This document shows positions 25,427-33,994 of a stretch of DNA of 59,065 bases, piece after piece. The position numbers and the translations under genes are program-made. This DNA is from Candidatus Neomicrothrix sp. UBA814 (GTDB lineage Bacteria > Actinomycetota > Acidimicrobiia > Acidimicrobiales > Poriferisodalaceae), in the NCBI GenBank assembly GCA_002296525.1, contig DBIA01000022.1, positions 43,090 through 102,154 on the forward strand, read 5' to 3'. The notes beneath the pieces are model-generated. The model did not search any database, was not told the DNA's origin, and was given only the letters and a program-made list of their open reading frames with translations. Each line of letters opens with the position of its first letter. Positions within the stretch are counted from its first letter, which is position 1.

Positions 25427-25675
25427 ATGGAGACACCGACCTTATTTGAACTAGAGGTACCGGTTGAAGACGAGACTGGAGATCTCACCCGGCTTAAGGT
25501 CCAAACGCGTATTCGCGAGATGAATCACCGCCGGATCAGTCAGCAAGATATCAACCAAATGTTGGCCAGGCGCCATGCTGCTATCGCTCGTCTACGACGA
25601 CGCCGACATGAAGCTGATGAAGTTGACCACGAATACTGGGTACGTCGGCGAAATAATATTCGTCTTGTGGAATGA
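25427..25675 (+). CDS. Small arginine-rich hypothetical protein (82 aa)
   Basis: An 82-residue protein with an acidic N-terminus (METPTLFELEVPVEDETGD) and a strongly basic helical C-terminal half (HRRISQQDINQMLARR, RLRRRRHE). No membrane segment, Cys or known domain. The charge pattern would suit nucleic-acid or ribosome binding, but this is only inference. It lies between dut and ybaK, 28 bases upstream of the latter, on the same strand. Confidence 0.65.
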   Translation: METPTLFELEVPVEDETGDLTRLKVQTRIREMNHRRISQQDINQMLARRHAAIARLRRRRHEADEVDHEYWVRRRNNIRLVE

Positions 25676-25703
25676 TGAAATTTTTCTGCGAAGCTTGAAA
25701 TCT

Positions 25704-26180
25704 ATGACACCCGCCGTCCGTTTTGCAGAGAAGGCCGGCGTCAAAGTTGGTCTGCACCACTACGACCATGACCCAAACAACCGTCACTACGGTCTCGAAG
25801 CCGCCGAAGCTCTAGGAGTCTCACCAGAATTAGTATTTAAGACGCTTGTTTTGGAAATCTCCGCTAACGATAAACCGCTTTATGTGCTCGCGGTGATACC
25901 CGTCGCCAAGACATTAAATATGAAAGCCGCAGCCGCGGCACTGGGATACAAAAGCGCGGCGATGGCTACGCCTACTAATGCCGAGCGGGTCACTGGCTAT
26001 ATCCGTGGCGGTATTAGCCCGCTCGGAACTCGGAACCGCCTTGGCACACTGTTGGATGCTTCTTCGTCTGAGTTTGACTGCATCTATTGCAGTGGAGGAA
26101 AACGTGGTCTCGATATATCGATTAGTTCGAGAGATCTCGCCCGATTGACTAATGCAACCATTGCAACAATTGCGAAATAA
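25704..26180 (+). CDS. ybaK: YbaK/EbsC-type Cys-tRNA(Pro) deacylase
   Basis: A 158-residue editing-domain protein that hydrolyses mischarged Cys-tRNA(Pro). Family features are HHYDHDPNNRHYGLEAAEAL, the catalytic Lys in ELVFKTLVLE, and YIRGGISPLGTR with the conserved GxxxP loop. The start at 25704 (MTPAVRFAEKAG) gives the usual length; upstream in-frame codons overlap the preceding gene. The tRNA-Lys gene lies three bases after its stop, on the opposite strand. Confidence 0.9.
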   Translation: MTPAVRFAEKAGVKVGLHHYDHDPNNRHYGLEAAEALGVSPELVFKTLVLEISANDKPLYVLAVIPVAKTLNMKAAAAALGYKSAAMATPTNAERVTGYIRGGISPLGTRNRLGTLLDASSSEFDCIYCSGGKRGLDISISSRDLARLTNATIATIAK

Positions 26181-26182
26181 AG

Positions 26183-26255
26183 TAGGCCGCCCGGGGCTCG
26201 AACCCGGCACCTTGGGATTAAAAGTCCCCTGCTCTACCCGATGAGCTAGCGGCCC
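26183..26255 (-). tRNA. tRNA-Lys (UUU)
   Basis: Minus-strand cloverleaf: acceptor GGGCCGC pairing with GCGGCCT (one G-U), D-arm GCTCATCGGGTAGAGC, anticodon stem GGGGA/TCCCA around CTTTTAA with anticodon TTT, and T-arm CCGGGTTCGAGCCCCGG. Discriminator A. The 3' CCA is not encoded, unlike the tRNA-Glu in this window. Confidence 0.95.
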
Positions 26256-26351
26256 ACCATCAGCGTACCGGCGGTTCTCCATTAGGCGCTCCGCTCTGGT
26301 TAGTCATTTCTAGATTGTTCAACCAAGAGTTGGAACACAGATCGTCAAAAC

Positions 26352-26636
26352 TCAAAGAATATTTTGACCTTCGTGGCCAAGCTCAACCGCTTCTACCATT
26401 GGACGCTGTCGCATGCCACTTGCCCGTAAGCGGTCCGGTGCTACATCAGACTCAACTGGATCAGCCTTGCATTTGGGACACTGGCATGGCGGATGCATCA
26501 AGGGATTAGGTGGCGATTCCCAATCTCTTTCAAGGGCCGTGCATTCAATCTCGTCCACAAAAACCAATTCTACGGTTCCGAAACAGGGAGCACTTTTCTC
26601 ACTAGTACTAGGAGTATCACTCTCGACGCTGGTCAA
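26352..26636 (-). CDS. Possible small Cys-containing protein (94 aa)
   Basis: An ORF from a TTG with AGGCTTTAA upstream. The product is acidic and has a CQCPKCKAD cluster (C-x-C-x2-C) plus two further Cys, suggesting metal binding. Codon use resembles neighbouring genes. No family was recognised. An overlapping plus-strand ORF (26413-26640) looks less natural. The region between tRNA-Lys and the phosphatase gene is otherwise weakly coding, so this may be a genuine small gene or chance. Confidence 0.4.
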   Translation of the reverse strand: MTSVESDTPSTSEKSAPCFGTVELVFVDEIECTALERDWESPPNPLMHPPCQCPKCKADPVESDVAPDRLRASGMRQRPMVEAVELGHEGQNIL

Positions 26637-26739
26637 TTAAAGCCTGGGTTGGCGACGCACCAGATGGCATAGTCCTTATTGGTGCTAACCCAAGTGACTT
26701 GGGTGCAGCAGAAACGATGTTTCAAGAGACCAGTTATCA

Positions 26740-26994
26740 ATGAATGACTCTTTGTTTAAGCATCATCGGCCGCGACACCAAATGCTTAACAAGTACCTGA
26801 CCTTGGTTCCGATAAAACATAAGCTTGAACCCGTGACTAACGAGAACCAGGGACACAATGCGTCCGACTCATCGTTGACCGATTCAGCCCTTGATGACTT
26901 AGAAGTCGAGCTGTCGAAAGTTGAAGCAACTATGCAAGCAATAGCTGACGGTGCCGAAATTGAATCCGCCACTTCCTGGCTGAACCGCCTCTAG
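26740..26994 (+). CDS. Small acidic hypothetical protein (84 aa)
   Basis: An ORF whose C-terminal 35 residues (DDLEVELSKVEATMQAIADG) read like an amphipathic helix similar in style to the DksA/TraR helical region but without zinc-finger cysteines. The first 31 residues are basic and less convincing, and a GTG at 26833 is an alternative start giving a 53-residue acidic protein. No function is assigned. It converges on the phosphatase gene at 27016. Confidence 0.5.
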   Translation: MNDSLFKHHRPRHQMLNKYLTLVPIKHKLEPVTNENQGHNASDSSLTDSALDDLEVELSKVEATMQAIADGAEIESATSWLNRL

Positions 26995-26995
26995 A

Positions 26996-27011
26996 CCTCA
27001 CTGAACTGAGG
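26996..27011. terminator. Short hairpin between convergent genes
   Basis: CCTCA and TGAGG arms enclose a six-base loop exactly between two converging stop codons (26994 and 27016). The position suits a bidirectional transcription end, but the stem is only five base pairs and no T-run follows. Confidence 0.25.
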
Positions 27012-27015
27012 GGAG

Positions 27016-27603
27016 TCACTCGAGTTCGTGTTCAAGGTCCTCTCCCGAGAAATCTGCTCCGTCGAGCGGAATTAAATGGTCCTGTAACTGATACCAACGA
27101 CCCGAGAGATGATTAGTCACAGCCACGTTTGAAGCGTTACTTGTTCTATCCAAAGCTCTAATCAATCCCGCGTGTCCGACGAGCAAGAGGCGAGGATAAT
27201 TTTCCGCCAACCGGTGCAACGTGGGCAGAACTCGTGCTGCGACTGAATCATCGGACTCGTAACCTTCAGGCCATCGCTGCTCCGCAATAGCGTTGGGCCA
27301 AGAGGTCTCTATCTCTGCACGTGTCAGACCTTGCCAGGGACCTGCGGATCTTTCTCGAAACTCGCTAAAGGAGCTCACATCACCCACGTTGAGTGCAACG
27401 CCAAGGATCTCTGCGGTTCGGCGCGCTCTCTGTAAATCGCTCGACGCTACACCGTCAAAACTAATTTTCGAGTTGAGCAATTGTTCTGCGGCTGCCTGTG
27501 CTTGCCGTTCGCCTAGCTCGGTCAGTGGGGGATCTGCCTGTCCTTGCCATCGGCCTTGAGCATTCCACTCGGATTGTCCATGTCGAAGAATGAGTAAGTC
27601 CAC
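27016..27603 (-). CDS. Histidine phosphatase (phosphoglycerate-mutase-like)
   Basis: A 195-residue branch-1 histidine phosphatase. The phospho-His motif LILRHGQSEWN has H8; the acid residue is in FRERSAGPWQG and the second His in LLVGHAGLIR. The length fits broad-specificity phosphatases such as CobC or GpmB relatives rather than the 250-residue glycolytic mutase. The substrate cannot be deduced. Confidence 0.88.
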   Translation of the reverse strand: MDLLILRHGQSEWNAQGRWQGQADPPLTELGERQAQAAAEQLLNSKISFDGVASSDLQRARRTAEILGVALNVGDVSSFSEFRERSAGPWQGLTRAEIETSWPNAIAEQRWPEGYESDDSVAARVLPTLHRLAENYPRLLLVGHAGLIRALDRTSNASNVAVTNHLSGRWYQLQDHLIPLDGADFSGEDLEHELE

Positions 27604-27688
27604 CAGAACCTGATCTTCCGTATCGATTCAGGAAAGAAGGTAGTGCTTTGGAACAGAAGCTCCACGCGACCAAAGCTAGGATCCGAAC

Positions 27689-27931
27689 ATGGCGACCGTA
27701 ACTCTTCGACTTTTTGCTAGTGCCCGAGAAATAGCTGGCGCCGGAACCATTACGTATGAGGCTGACACGACACAAGACTTACTTGCACGCGCGGAGGAAG
27801 AGCTGGGAGTCGGATTTTCTGAAATCTTGCAGATCAGTCGAATCTGGTTGAATGGAGAGCCTGTAGAAGGAAATTCTCCGATTACCGATGGGGACGAAGT
27901 TGCAGTTCTCCCCCCTGTCTCGGGCGGTTGA
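27689..27931 (+). CDS. MoaD/ThiS-family sulfur carrier protein
   Basis: An 80-residue ubiquitin-fold protein (MATVTLRLFASAREIAG) ending in VLPPVSGG. The C-terminal Gly-Gly is the site that becomes a thiocarboxylate. MoaD-type carriers serve molybdopterin synthesis; ThiS or CysO types serve thiamine or cysteine synthesis. No partner gene is adjacent, so the pathway is open. Its stop overlaps the next ATG (TGATG). Confidence 0.88.
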   Translation: MATVTLRLFASAREIAGAGTITYEADTTQDLLARAEEELGVGFSEILQISRIWLNGEPVEGNSPITDGDEVAVLPPVSGG

Positions 27932-28677
27932 TGAGAAATTTCGCGCACAGGTCCCTAGTCCTATACGCAAAAAACCAAGCGTCCTGGTCCCTTCAGTCAG
28001 TGGCTACAGTTGCCGCGTTGTTCGCGCTATCGATCAGTGGGTGGGCGTTCGGAGTGGCTATTAGTTGCTTTCTGCTGACTATCTCGGTGACGCGTGCCGA
28101 CATATCAGTTGCGCGGGATGGACCCCCATTGGCGCTGTTTTCAGTGTTCGTCATTAGTGGCTTTTTCAATGATCCACGGCTTTCGGTAATGGTTGGAATT
28201 GTCGCGCTTATATCAACACCCGCCATTGCTGCTATAGGCAATAGGGGCATGACATCTTTAGTTGCCCAAACAATGAGCATTCTGGGTGCTTGGTTCCCGG
28301 CGGGCCTACTTACGGTCAGCCTTACGATTCTCGCTAATCGTGACCGATCCTTAGTAGCTCTGTTGCTAGTACTTATTTACTTTCATGACTTAGGTCTTCA
28401 ACTGTGTTCTCGTTCCCACGGCATTAAGCGCCTTGCTCCAGTTTTCGCTCTTGCCGGCACCCTTACTTTGCTTTGGGCTGCAATGCAGGTCTCAGTCTCG
28501 CCGATCCCCCACGAATGGTTTTGGCAGTTCGGTGCACTTGTTGGTTTCGCAATGACGGTAAGCCGGATTTTTACAGAACTATTGGTGGTTCACAGATGGA
28601 GGGCTGCGCTTGCTATTTCTTCCTACGTGTTTACTGGACCCATATGGGCTGCAGTTGCACTGGGCGTAGTCCTCTAA
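27931..28677 (+). CDS. Polytopic membrane protein of unknown function
   Basis: A 248-residue protein with about seven or eight hydrophobic helices spread over its whole length and few charged residues. It is translationally coupled to the sulfur-carrier gene (TGATG). No motif of a known transporter or enzyme family was recognised; a His/Asp pair in YFHDLGLQL sits at a membrane edge. Confidence 0.75.
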   Translation: MRNFAHRSLVLYAKNQASWSLQSVATVAALFALSISGWAFGVAISCFLLTISVTRADISVARDGPPLALFSVFVISGFFNDPRLSVMVGIVALISTPAIAAIGNRGMTSLVAQTMSILGAWFPAGLLTVSLTILANRDRSLVALLLVLIYFHDLGLQLCSRSHGIKRLAPVFALAGTLTLLWAAMQVSVSPIPHEWFWQFGALVGFAMTVSRIFTELLVVHRWRAALAISSYVFTGPIWAAVALGVVL

Positions 28678-28738
28678 AGATGAATTCAATAGCTATTCGA
28701 GTGGAGTACTGGGGTTTAGTGGCATACCTTGGTCATTC

Positions 28739-29986
28739 GTGACGAAAGCAGAAGATACCCATGGGTCTTATGAGCCGATCCGAAGGATCGGAGTACTTTC
28801 GATGCACACGTCTCCTTTGGATCAGCCGGGCCTTGGAGATAGCGGTGGCCTAAACGTTTACGTCCGTGAACTTGCCGCTTCCATGGCGACCCAAGGAATT
28901 GATTGCGACGTTTATGTTCGTCGAACGTCAAGAGAAGTTCCTGAAGTAGTAGAGCTCGGACCAGGGGTAAATGTCATACAAATCGAAGCTGGCCCCTATG
29001 GACTTGAAAAGTCTGACCTCCCGGCTGTTCTCGATGCATGGACTCGCGGGGTAGCGACGTGTGTAGCAGAGAGGCCTGTCGAGGCATTCCACGCCCACTA
29101 CTGGCTTTCTGGGGTCGTAGGTCATCAACTCAAACATGAGTTTGACCGTCCACTAGCAGTTACCTTCCACACTTTGGGACGTATAAAAAACATCGCAGGG
29201 GAATTGGAATCAGAAAATCGCATTCGCTCAGAAGAATTGGTCATTGGCTGCGCCGACGCAGTTTTTGCTTCAGGGAGTGTCGAAGCAGATCAATTGACGT
29301 CTTTGTATGGCATCGCCAGGGATCGAATAGAAATTTTGACGCCCGGAGTGGACCAAACTTTGTTCAAGCCCGGTGAACAGAACTCTGCGCGAAAATCATT
29401 GGGCTTAGTTGAAGCACCGACCCTTCTTTTTGTCGGTCGAATTCAGGAATTTAAGGGTCTAGATGTTGCGATTGAAGCCCTTAGTCTTTCTGCTAATAAC
29501 GATGTCCGACTAGTAGTTGTCGGTGGTTTATCAGGTAATCGGGGAACCGAAACGTATCTCGACATCAGAAGACGGATAGAGCGATGCGGACTGGAAGAAC
29601 GCATACTGTTCGTTGATCCACAGCCTCATCAATTGTTGCCGACCTATTACCAAGCGGCAGATGCCTGTCTTGTCCCCAGCAGATCAGAGTCTTTTGGCCT
29701 CGTAGCGCTAGAGGCCGCAGCATGTGGGTTACCCGTTATTGCTAGCAACGTTGGGGGCCTTCGTGACAATGTCGTAGACGGAGTCACAGGCTTGCTCGTC
29801 AATGAACGCGACCCTGCCGAGTTTGCGGCCGCTATCGACAACCTACTGGAGCATCAGGAATTGAGACGACTGATGGGCCGTAGGGGAGTTGAGCGAGCTT
29901 CTCTCAATAGCTGGGGTCTTGGTGCGAGCAACGCTATAGATGTCTTTCAACGTCTGATCTCAAGAGAACTGGTTTCTTGCGCGTGA
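28739..29986 (+). CDS. GT4 glycosyltransferase, MshA-like
   Basis: A 415-residue retaining glycosyltransferase with two Rossmann domains. The N-terminal LSMHTSPLDQPGLGDSGGLN motif, HAHYWLSGVVGHQL and FHTLGRIKN closely resemble MshA, which joins UDP-GlcNAc and inositol phosphate in the first step of mycothiol synthesis. The C-terminal EX7E-type motif is SESFGLVALEAAACGLPVIA. The following YbjN-type gene also follows mshA in mycobacteria, which supports the call. Other GT4 activities (sucrose- or glycogen-synthase-like) cannot be excluded. GTG start. Confidence 0.85.
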   Translation: MTKAEDTHGSYEPIRRIGVLSMHTSPLDQPGLGDSGGLNVYVRELAASMATQGIDCDVYVRRTSREVPEVVELGPGVNVIQIEAGPYGLEKSDLPAVLDAWTRGVATCVAERPVEAFHAHYWLSGVVGHQLKHEFDRPLAVTFHTLGRIKNIAGELESENRIRSEELVIGCADAVFASGSVEADQLTSLYGIARDRIEILTPGVDQTLFKPGEQNSARKSLGLVEAPTLLFVGRIQEFKGLDVAIEALSLSANNDVRLVVVGGLSGNRGTETYLDIRRRIERCGLEERILFVDPQPHQLLPTYYQAADACLVPSRSESFGLVALEAAACGLPVIASNVGGLRDNVVDGVTGLLVNERDPAEFAAAIDNLLEHQELRRLMGRRGVERASLNSWGLGASNAIDVFQRLISRELVSCA

Positions 29987-30471
29987 CACGCGACGCTGCG
30001 ACACATGAAGAACTAGCAGCGCTAGAGCAAGCGATAGATGATTGGTTCCGCCGGCAAAAAAAAGAGTTACCCATTTTGTTGGATATAAGTCGTGACGAAG
30101 AAATTCCCCGCCGCTGGTACGCCCGACTCGAAGGAGAAGAACGCGACGTTACGACTATCTGGCTAACACTTGGACAAAGAACCTTAAAGTATGAAACATA
30201 TTTTCTTCCCTCCCCTGAGGTGAATAGAGAGCAACTTTTCGAGCTTCTACTCCGAAGGAACTATGACCTCGTGGGAGCTCAGTTCGGGATTGGCCCTGAA
30301 GAGGCGATATTCCTCACTGGCGAACTTCCTTTTCATGCTGTCGACGAAGATGAACTCGATCGAATTCTTGGGTCCATCTGGGACTTCGTCGAACGCTATT
30401 GGCGTGCAGCACTGAAAATAGGATTTGCGAATCGCTTTACCGAAACCCCCAAAGACATTGAAGAAAAATAG
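29983..30471 (+). CDS. YbjN-domain protein
   Basis: A protein of about 162 residues of the YbjN / type III chaperone-like fold: ELPILLDISRDEEIPRRWYA, then TLKYETYFLPSPEVNREQL and LLRRNYDLVGAQFGIGPEEA. GTG at 29983 overlaps the mshA-like stop by four bases (GTGA); a TTG at 29977 is an alternative. Its place after mshA recalls Rv0487 in mycobacteria. The molecular role is unknown, perhaps binding a partner protein. Confidence 0.8.
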   Translation: MTRDAATHEELAALEQAIDDWFRRQKKELPILLDISRDEEIPRRWYARLEGEERDVTTIWLTLGQRTLKYETYFLPSPEVNREQLFELLLRRNYDLVGAQFGIGPEEAIFLTGELPFHAVDEDELDRILGSIWDFVERYWRAALKIGFANRFTETPKDIEEK

Positions 30472-30480
30472 AGTCAGGCG

Positions 30481-31293
30481 ATGGTAGGGGCGGACGCTAC
30501 CGTGGACGCTATGGTCGACTTGCAAATAATTGGCGGCGGCAAAATGGGCGCCGCGCTGCTGGGGGGATTACTGCGGCAAGGTCGCGAACCGCAAGGAATC
30601 CTGGTAATTGAAACAGTGGCCGCTCGCAGGGAAGAACTGACCCAGACCTATGACGTGAAGGTCTCGGCCGAAATACAACCCTCCACCGGGTCAATAATTG
30701 CCACTAAGCCTGACGCTGTTGTCGGTGTTGCTGCACAAGCCGTCGAAGCTGGCACCAATCGTCTCCTATCGGTTGCGGCTGGCGTAACACTGGCCTCTAT
30801 TGAAGAAGCCACCGGTGGAGCGGTGCCCGTAATTAGGGCTATGCCTAACACTCCAGCTCTAGTCGGCAAAGGAGCAGCAGCAATCTGCGGAAATCAAGCC
30901 AGCGCGTCAGCAGATTTGCAATGGGCGGAGGAAATTCTAGGAGCGGTAGGCACCGTAGTCCGGACCGATGAGCAGCTACTCGACGCAGTAACTGGATTAT
31001 CTGGCTCCGGACCTGCGTACGTCTTTCTGGTCGCTGAAGCCATGATCGATGCCGGCGTGATGACGGGCCTCAGCCGGCCGATAGCAACTGAATTAGCTGT
31101 TCAAACCTTGCTCGGCGCTGCGACGCTGTTGGCTGACGGGAAACCCCCAGCAGAGTTGCGAGCGGATGTCACATCGCCGGGAGGTACCACTGCAGCGGGT
31201 CTACGAGAACTAGAAAGTCACGGCCTTAGGGCAGCGTTTGCTGCTGCTATTGAGGCGGCAAGCCGACGTTCCCAAGAACTGGGGCGAAATTGA
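30481..31293 (+). CDS. proC: Pyrroline-5-carboxylate reductase
   Basis: A 270-residue enzyme that reduces pyrroline-5-carboxylate with NAD(P)H to proline. The nucleotide-binding loop is IIGGGKMGAALLGGLL, and the C-terminal signature VTGLSGSGPAYVF...DVTSPGGTTAAGL is diagnostic. ATG at 30481 or at 30511 may be used; the second would give the shorter N-terminus common in ProC. Confidence 0.96.
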   Translation: MVGADATVDAMVDLQIIGGGKMGAALLGGLLRQGREPQGILVIETVAARREELTQTYDVKVSAEIQPSTGSIIATKPDAVVGVAAQAVEAGTNRLLSVAAGVTLASIEEATGGAVPVIRAMPNTPALVGKGAAAICGNQASASADLQWAEEILGAVGTVVRTDEQLLDAVTGLSGSGPAYVFLVAEAMIDAGVMTGLSRPIATELAVQTLLGAATLLADGKPPAELRADVTSPGGTTAAGLRELESHGLRAAFAAAIEAASRRSQELGRN

Positions 31294-31296
31294 GAC

Positions 31297-32097
31297 ATGG
31301 GTACTTTCGACACCATTACTTGCTTAACCGACTTAGGAACTGCCGACGAGTCTGTTGGGTTACTTCATTCCATCCTGCACGATTTAGCACCTGCAGCGAA
31401 AGTCATAGACCTATGCCACGACATTGAGCCAGGGGATGTGCGCGCTGGGTCCTTGATGCTTGCACGTAGCGTCCCATACCTATCTCCAGGTCTTGTATTG
31501 GCTTCCGTTGGGTCACTCTCGGATCGACCCGCTATCGCCGTGTCTGTCGGAGATGGTCAATCAATTTTGGTTGGTCCGGACAATGGATTGCTAGGTGCTG
31601 TCGTAGCGGTGGTGGGAGGTGCGGACTCTGCCGTTCAGCTCACCAACAACGAATTGCACACCGATTCACCGGGGCTACAGCACTTGACGCGAGATGTTTT
31701 GGCACCTGTCGTCGGACACCTAGCGGCTCGGGGATCAATCTCAGATTTAGGCGAAGAAATAAACCCCAGTCTCTTACTGCCGTCGTTAATCCCGATACCG
31801 CGAATCGAGAGTGACGGAACGGTCACAGCCGAAGTAATACGACTGACTCGGCAAGGTGCTGCTCAACTAAATATCGATCGTGATGCTCTCGTAGGTCTAG
31901 GCGAAACGCTTCTACTTGGGTTTGGTGATGAACAACGAGTAGTACGAATTCAGCGCCCGGAAGAGGTCAACCCGGGACACCTTGCCATTGTCGATGACGA
32001 GTACGGACTGTTAGCGATTGCCACTGGATCAAACGAAGGTATTATCCCTGCCGCTTTGGAAGCTGGCAGCGAGATCACTTTGAAAGAAGTGACATGA
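31297..32097 (+). CDS. SAM hydroxide adenosyltransferase family (DUF62) protein
   Basis: A 266-residue protein of the family that includes SAM hydrolases and SAM-dependent chlorinases/fluorinases. Visible motifs are CLTDLGTADESVGLLHSIL, DIEPGDVRAGSLMLARS and LVGPDNGLLGAVVAVVGG. Most members hydrolyse S-adenosylmethionine to adenosine and methionine, so this is the likely activity; the halogenase insertion was not seen. Its stop overlaps the ATG of a tiny membrane-protein ORF. Confidence 0.88.
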   Translation: MGTFDTITCLTDLGTADESVGLLHSILHDLAPAAKVIDLCHDIEPGDVRAGSLMLARSVPYLSPGLVLASVGSLSDRPAIAVSVGDGQSILVGPDNGLLGAVVAVVGGADSAVQLTNNELHTDSPGLQHLTRDVLAPVVGHLAARGSISDLGEEINPSLLLPSLIPIPRIESDGTVTAEVIRLTRQGAAQLNIDRDALVGLGETLLLGFGDEQRVVRIQRPEEVNPGHLAIVDDEYGLLAIATGSNEGIIPAALEAGSEITLKEVT

Positions 32098-32183
32098 GAC
32101 CAGGCACGACCCTCTTACTTGCCGCATTGCTAGTCATGATCGTGATTGCTGCCACGATCCAACTTCTATTCATAGCGCTCTAG
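32094..32183 (+). CDS. Single-pass membrane microprotein (29 aa)
   Basis: A 30-codon ORF whose ATG overlaps the stop of the upstream gene (ATGA). It encodes MRPGTT followed by an uninterrupted hydrophobic stretch of about 22 residues ending FIAL, a good single membrane helix with a positive N-terminus. The coupling and composition support translation. It is too short for homology judgement and its function is unknown. The following 163 bases to hemC hold no other clear signal. Confidence 0.5.
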   Translation: MRPGTTLLLAALLVMIVIAATIQLLFIAL

Positions 32184-32346
32184 TAGGACGTCGGGTCAAA
32201 AATTTTCCCACCAACTCGTATCTGAAGTGGAAACAGACCACCGACACTGCAAAAATGCTGACCGCGAACATTTCCTCGGCCGAACAACGAGCTTTCACCT
32301 TGTGAATCCGGTCCGGGCTCTCGTCTATTGGTAAAAGAGGATCCCA

Positions 32347-33243
32347 TTGATTATCGCTACTCGAGCGAGTCCGCTAGCACGCTGGCAGGCTGAAGCGGTT
32401 TCGATGTTGTTGAGTTCTCATGGAATCGAAACGGAATTTCAACTAGTCACCACTGAGGGCGACCGTGACCAGAGCCGTCAGATACAGGACATGGCGGGAC
32501 AAGGAGTTTTCGTTAAAGAAGTTCAGAAAGCGGTGTTGGACGGTCGCGCGGATGCGGCAGTGCACAGTGCAAAGGATTTGAGATCACTACCTACCAATGG
32601 TTTGAATTTGGTCGGGTTCCTAGACCGAGGTGATCCGCGCGACGCGTTGATTGGCGCGCAACTGGATCAAATACCAGAGGGTGGAGTTGTTGCTACCGGG
32701 TCGGCTCGCCGGCGGGTGCAACTATATGACCTACGGCCGGACCTCAAATTTGTCGGGTTACGTGGCAATATCAAGACTCGAGTAGCGATAGCGCAAAGCG
32801 AAGATGTGGACGCAGTTGTAGTAGCTATGGCCGCCCTTGACCGACTTGAGTTAACCGATTTAGCGGAGCAGATATTTGACCCTCAAGAGATGGTTCCACA
32901 AGTAGGCCAGGGAGCTATTGCTCTTGAATGTCGTGCTGATGATTCTGAAACAATTGAGTCCCTTTCCCAGCTTGTCGACGACTTGACCGGCCGCTGTGTA
33001 ACCGCAGAACGTTCGTATCTTGCGGAACTCGGGGGTGGTTGCGAACTACCTGTTGGTGCGTACGCCTATGAAGAGCAGGGCACCCTATACCTCGACACGG
33101 TTCTTGCTTCGCTAGATGGAAGCACCGTGTTGCGAACAAAACACCAAGGAGATGACCCGATATTGCTAGGGGCTCAAACGGCACAGGAGTTACTGGCGAG
33201 TGGTGGTTACAATTTGCTCGCGAGTGGTGGAGATAACGCTTGA
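32347..33243 (+). CDS. hemC: Porphobilinogen deaminase (hydroxymethylbilane synthase)
   Basis: A 298-residue enzyme that links four porphobilinogen units into hydroxymethylbilane. The substrate region RASPLARWQA, catalytic Asp D77 in HSAKDL, GTRxR-like TGSARRRVQL and GQGAIALECR are present; Cys232 in GGGCELPVGA carries the dipyrromethane cofactor. TTG start with AGAGG six bases upstream. It overlaps hemD by four bases and supplies tetrapyrrole for the cytochromes. Confidence 0.96.
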   Translation: MIIATRASPLARWQAEAVSMLLSSHGIETEFQLVTTEGDRDQSRQIQDMAGQGVFVKEVQKAVLDGRADAAVHSAKDLRSLPTNGLNLVGFLDRGDPRDALIGAQLDQIPEGGVVATGSARRRVQLYDLRPDLKFVGLRGNIKTRVAIAQSEDVDAVVVAMAALDRLELTDLAEQIFDPQEMVPQVGQGAIALECRADDSETIESLSQLVDDLTGRCVTAERSYLAELGGGCELPVGAYAYEEQGTLYLDTVLASLDGSTVLRTKHQGDDPILLGAQTAQELLASGGYNLLASGGDNA

Positions 33244-33992
33244 ACACAAAGCCCTTAAAGGGAAAGTCAGTTGTCGTTACGAGAGCATCTCACCAAAACG
33301 CTGAGCTGGTTAGGGCCTTTTCTGACTTAGGGGCTGATGTGATCGCTGCTCCCGCAATTGCCATTGTTCCGCCGCTAGACGGGGGACAGCCCCTCGATGA
33401 CGCTCTGCTACGACTCAGTCGATTTACATGGCTTGCGTTTACTTCTTCAAACGCCGTTTCAGCATTGATGGCCCGCGCTGCGCGCCGGGGAGTTTTGAAA
33501 AACTTTTCTCATTTGCAAATCGCCGCAGTTGGGCCGACAACAGCCGCCAAAGTTTTTAAAGAGTTAAAACGAGACGCGACTCTTATTCCCCAAAAGTCAG
33601 ATGGCGCTGCCCTTGCGGCAGCGTTTCCAGAGCCCGGTCCGAACGATCGAGTGCTAATTCCAGCAGCTTCTGATGGACTGACCGACTTGCGGCGAGGCCT
33701 AGAAGCGAAGGGATGGGATGTTGATCAGGTTGCGGCTTATAGGACTGTGTTTCCATCACTTAGCGATGAACTCATTGAGCGGTCGATTACCGCTGACTTG
33801 GTGACTTTCGCTTCACCTTCATCAGTCATAGGCCATTTACAACAAACCAACGGGCTCACAGCGTCGAACGTTGTCGCTATCGGCGCAACCACTGCAAAGG
33901 AATGTATAGCGAAAGGTCTTACCGTCGCGGCGACAGCGGAGCAGCAGTCATCAGGTGCGTTGGTTCAAGCAGCCATTGAGGTCCTAACGTAA
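33240..33992 (+). CDS. hemD: Uroporphyrinogen-III synthase
   Basis: A 250-residue HemD-fold protein following hemC with a TTGA overlap. The family is poorly conserved, but VVVTRASHQNAELVRAF, LAFTSSNAV, AAVGPTTAAK, VLIPAASDGLTDLR, YRTV and VTFASPSSV occur in the expected order. It closes and inverts ring D of hydroxymethylbilane. The hemC-hemD pairing makes the assignment strong. Confidence 0.93.
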   Translation: MNTKPLKGKSVVVTRASHQNAELVRAFSDLGADVIAAPAIAIVPPLDGGQPLDDALLRLSRFTWLAFTSSNAVSALMARAARRGVLKNFSHLQIAAVGPTTAAKVFKELKRDATLIPQKSDGAALAAAFPEPGPNDRVLIPAASDGLTDLRRGLEAKGWDVDQVAAYRTVFPSLSDELIERSITADLVTFASPSSVIGHLQQTNGLTASNVVAIGATTAKECIAKGLTVAATAEQQSSGALVQAAIEVLT

Positions 33993-33994
33993 TC

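Noticed and set aside
26612..26743. Coding-like frame (AWVGDAPDGIVLIGANPSD) upstream of the 26740 ORF
   Set aside because: It has no start codon or ribosome binding site within the open stretch; it may be a remnant, so it was left out of the gene list.
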